From NCBI GenBank assembly GCA_964547415.1, contig CAZJNX010000231.1, positions 1 through 6,946 on the forward strand: 6,946 nucleotides of DNA, read 5' to 3'. The notes beneath the pieces were generated by a model. The model searched no databases and had not been told where the DNA came from. It worked only from the letters and a program-made list of their open reading frames with translations. Positions 6,435-6,946 of this stretch are shown here, one piece after another. Numbering within the stretch: the stretch's first letter is position 1; each line of letters starts with the position of its first letter. This DNA comes from CAZJNX01 sp964547415 (GTDB lineage Bacteria; Pseudomonadota; Alphaproteobacteria; Rhizobiales; Amorphaceae). The translations under genes were made by a program, and so were the position numbers.

Positions 6435-6740
6435 ATGAAGGGGACGTCGCGCTTCCTCGCGGCCTGGTCCGCCCGGCGGACGGACGGGTTGCCGGATGGC
6501 GCAAAGGCCAGCGGGGCGAGGGAAACCCCGCTGGCGTGCGTCCGGGGAACGGTCGGGCACGCCGGGTTAGCGGGCGCCAGGGCGTGCGAGGGCGAGGACG
6601 CCGCCGTTCCGGCGATCACCGGGGGCCCTCGCACCGGCGCTCGTCGCCCACCTGGGGCGGCATCGGCCCGTCGCCGACGCTTCGCGCCGGGCTCCGGGCG
6701 ACGGCGGAGCGAGGCGGCCGGATGGCCACGGACCGGCCGG
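6435..6740. repeat. Long tandem direct repeat, copy B (306 bp)
   Basis: This is the second copy of the repeat, separated from copy A by four bases (CCGG). It has one extra G near the middle (within the G run after GATCACC), which shifts any reading frame relative to copy A. It carries a perfect 10-bp hairpin, GCCAGCGGGG (6507-6516) with CCCCGCTGGC (6526-6535) around a nine-base loop. Next comes an overlapping alternative stem, GGCGTGC (6533-6539) with GCACGCC (6557-6563). Because the two stems share bases 6533-6535, they compete in part. Confidence 0.85.
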
Positions 6741-6946
6741 TTTGCGGGAGGGGCAAGACCGCCAGCGCGGCGCGCCCCCCCCCGCTCCCGTCGGTGCGAC
6801 CTGGCAAGCTCCCGCGGCCGCGAACGGCGGGTGAGCCGGGGCGCGCCGGTCGGCACGGCTCCGGCGGCGCCATCCCGGCGCGGCGATCGAACGGGGGGGC
6901 AACTGTGTTTTTTGAGCTCGGGCTCACCAAGGCGAGGTCGATCCAC
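6741..6946. other. Gene-free tail of the window; composition changes near 6901
   Basis: No supported gene was found. It contains a C9 run at 6775-6783 and a G7 run at 6893-6899. From 6901 the sequence becomes less GC-rich, with a T6 run at 6908-6913 followed by a short GAGC/GCTC hairpin (6914-6917 with 6922-6925). A GTG at 6905 opens a 14-codon frame running off the window (FFELGLTKARSIH after the start), too short to identify. This may be the edge of another gene or element outside the window. Confidence 0.35.

Noticed and set aside
6126..6740. Tandem repeat as a CRISPR array or insertion sequence
   Set aside because: There are only two long copies with no regular spacers, and no transposase, terminal inverted repeats or target-site duplication could be found.
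6126..6740. Tandem repeat as an assembly duplication artefact
   Set aside because: The copies differ at about 20 positions plus an indel, which an artificial duplication would not show.
2939..6946. A 1335-codon open frame on the minus strand running through the RTX gene and the CAP gene region
   Set aside because: It lies antisense to well-supported genes. Its Ala/Arg/Pro/Glu/Val-rich translation mirrors the repeat codons of the RTX gene, and it matches no recognised domain. Long stop-free antisense frames are expected at this GC content.
6126..6946. A plus-strand frame starting ATGAAGGGG in both repeat copies and open to the window edge
   Set aside because: It has no good ribosome binding site. 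Most differences between the copies change the amino acid, a single-base insertion changes the frame after the core, and the translation has no recognisable domain.

Overview
This is a very GC-rich chromosomal window, judged by eye at roughly three quarters G+C. The gene families and their architecture suggest an alphaproteobacterium, probably from the Rhodobacterales or a relative. The supporting signs are a cytochrome b561-YceI fusion beside a separate yceI, an RTX protein with alphaproteobacterial-style inter-block spacers, and an alphaproteobacterial-looking DnaK N-terminus. No rRNA, tRNA, CRISPR array or recognisable transposase gene was seen.

Layout. The left half reads on the minus strand. 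At bases 1-21 the first seven codons of a gene (MSKVIGI) match the start of DnaK. A good ribosome binding site and a heat-shock-like promoter lie in the 205-base gap upstream of it. Next comes a 594-residue protein (2011 to 227) that joins a four-helix cytochrome b561 domain, an extra membrane helix, a linker of about 200 low-complexity residues and a C-terminal YceI lipocalin-like domain. Upstream of it, and probably in the same operon, is a 203-residue secreted YceI protein (2747 to 2136). A 233-base divergent region with an 11-bp tandem repeat separates this operon from plus-strand genes. Those are a 182-residue CAP/SCP-domain lipoprotein (2981-3529) and a 742-residue RTX calcium-binding protein (3641-5869). 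The last 1.08 kb (5870-6946) has no convincing gene but contains a tandem duplication of about 306 bp with hairpin-forming sequences.

How the genes fit together. The yceI / b561-yceI pair resembles the E. coli yceJ-yceI arrangement. It suggests an inner-membrane quinone-linked redox module paired with periplasmic isoprenoid-binding domains. The CAP lipoprotein and the RTX protein are both predicted to be exported (envelope-anchored, and secreted by a type I system, respectively), but no secretion genes are present in the window. Nothing here proves a new system. The least explained items are the long tandem repeat downstream of the RTX gene, the unassigned N-terminal domain of the RTX protein, and a terminator-like hairpin just inside the predicted start of the dnaK transcript.
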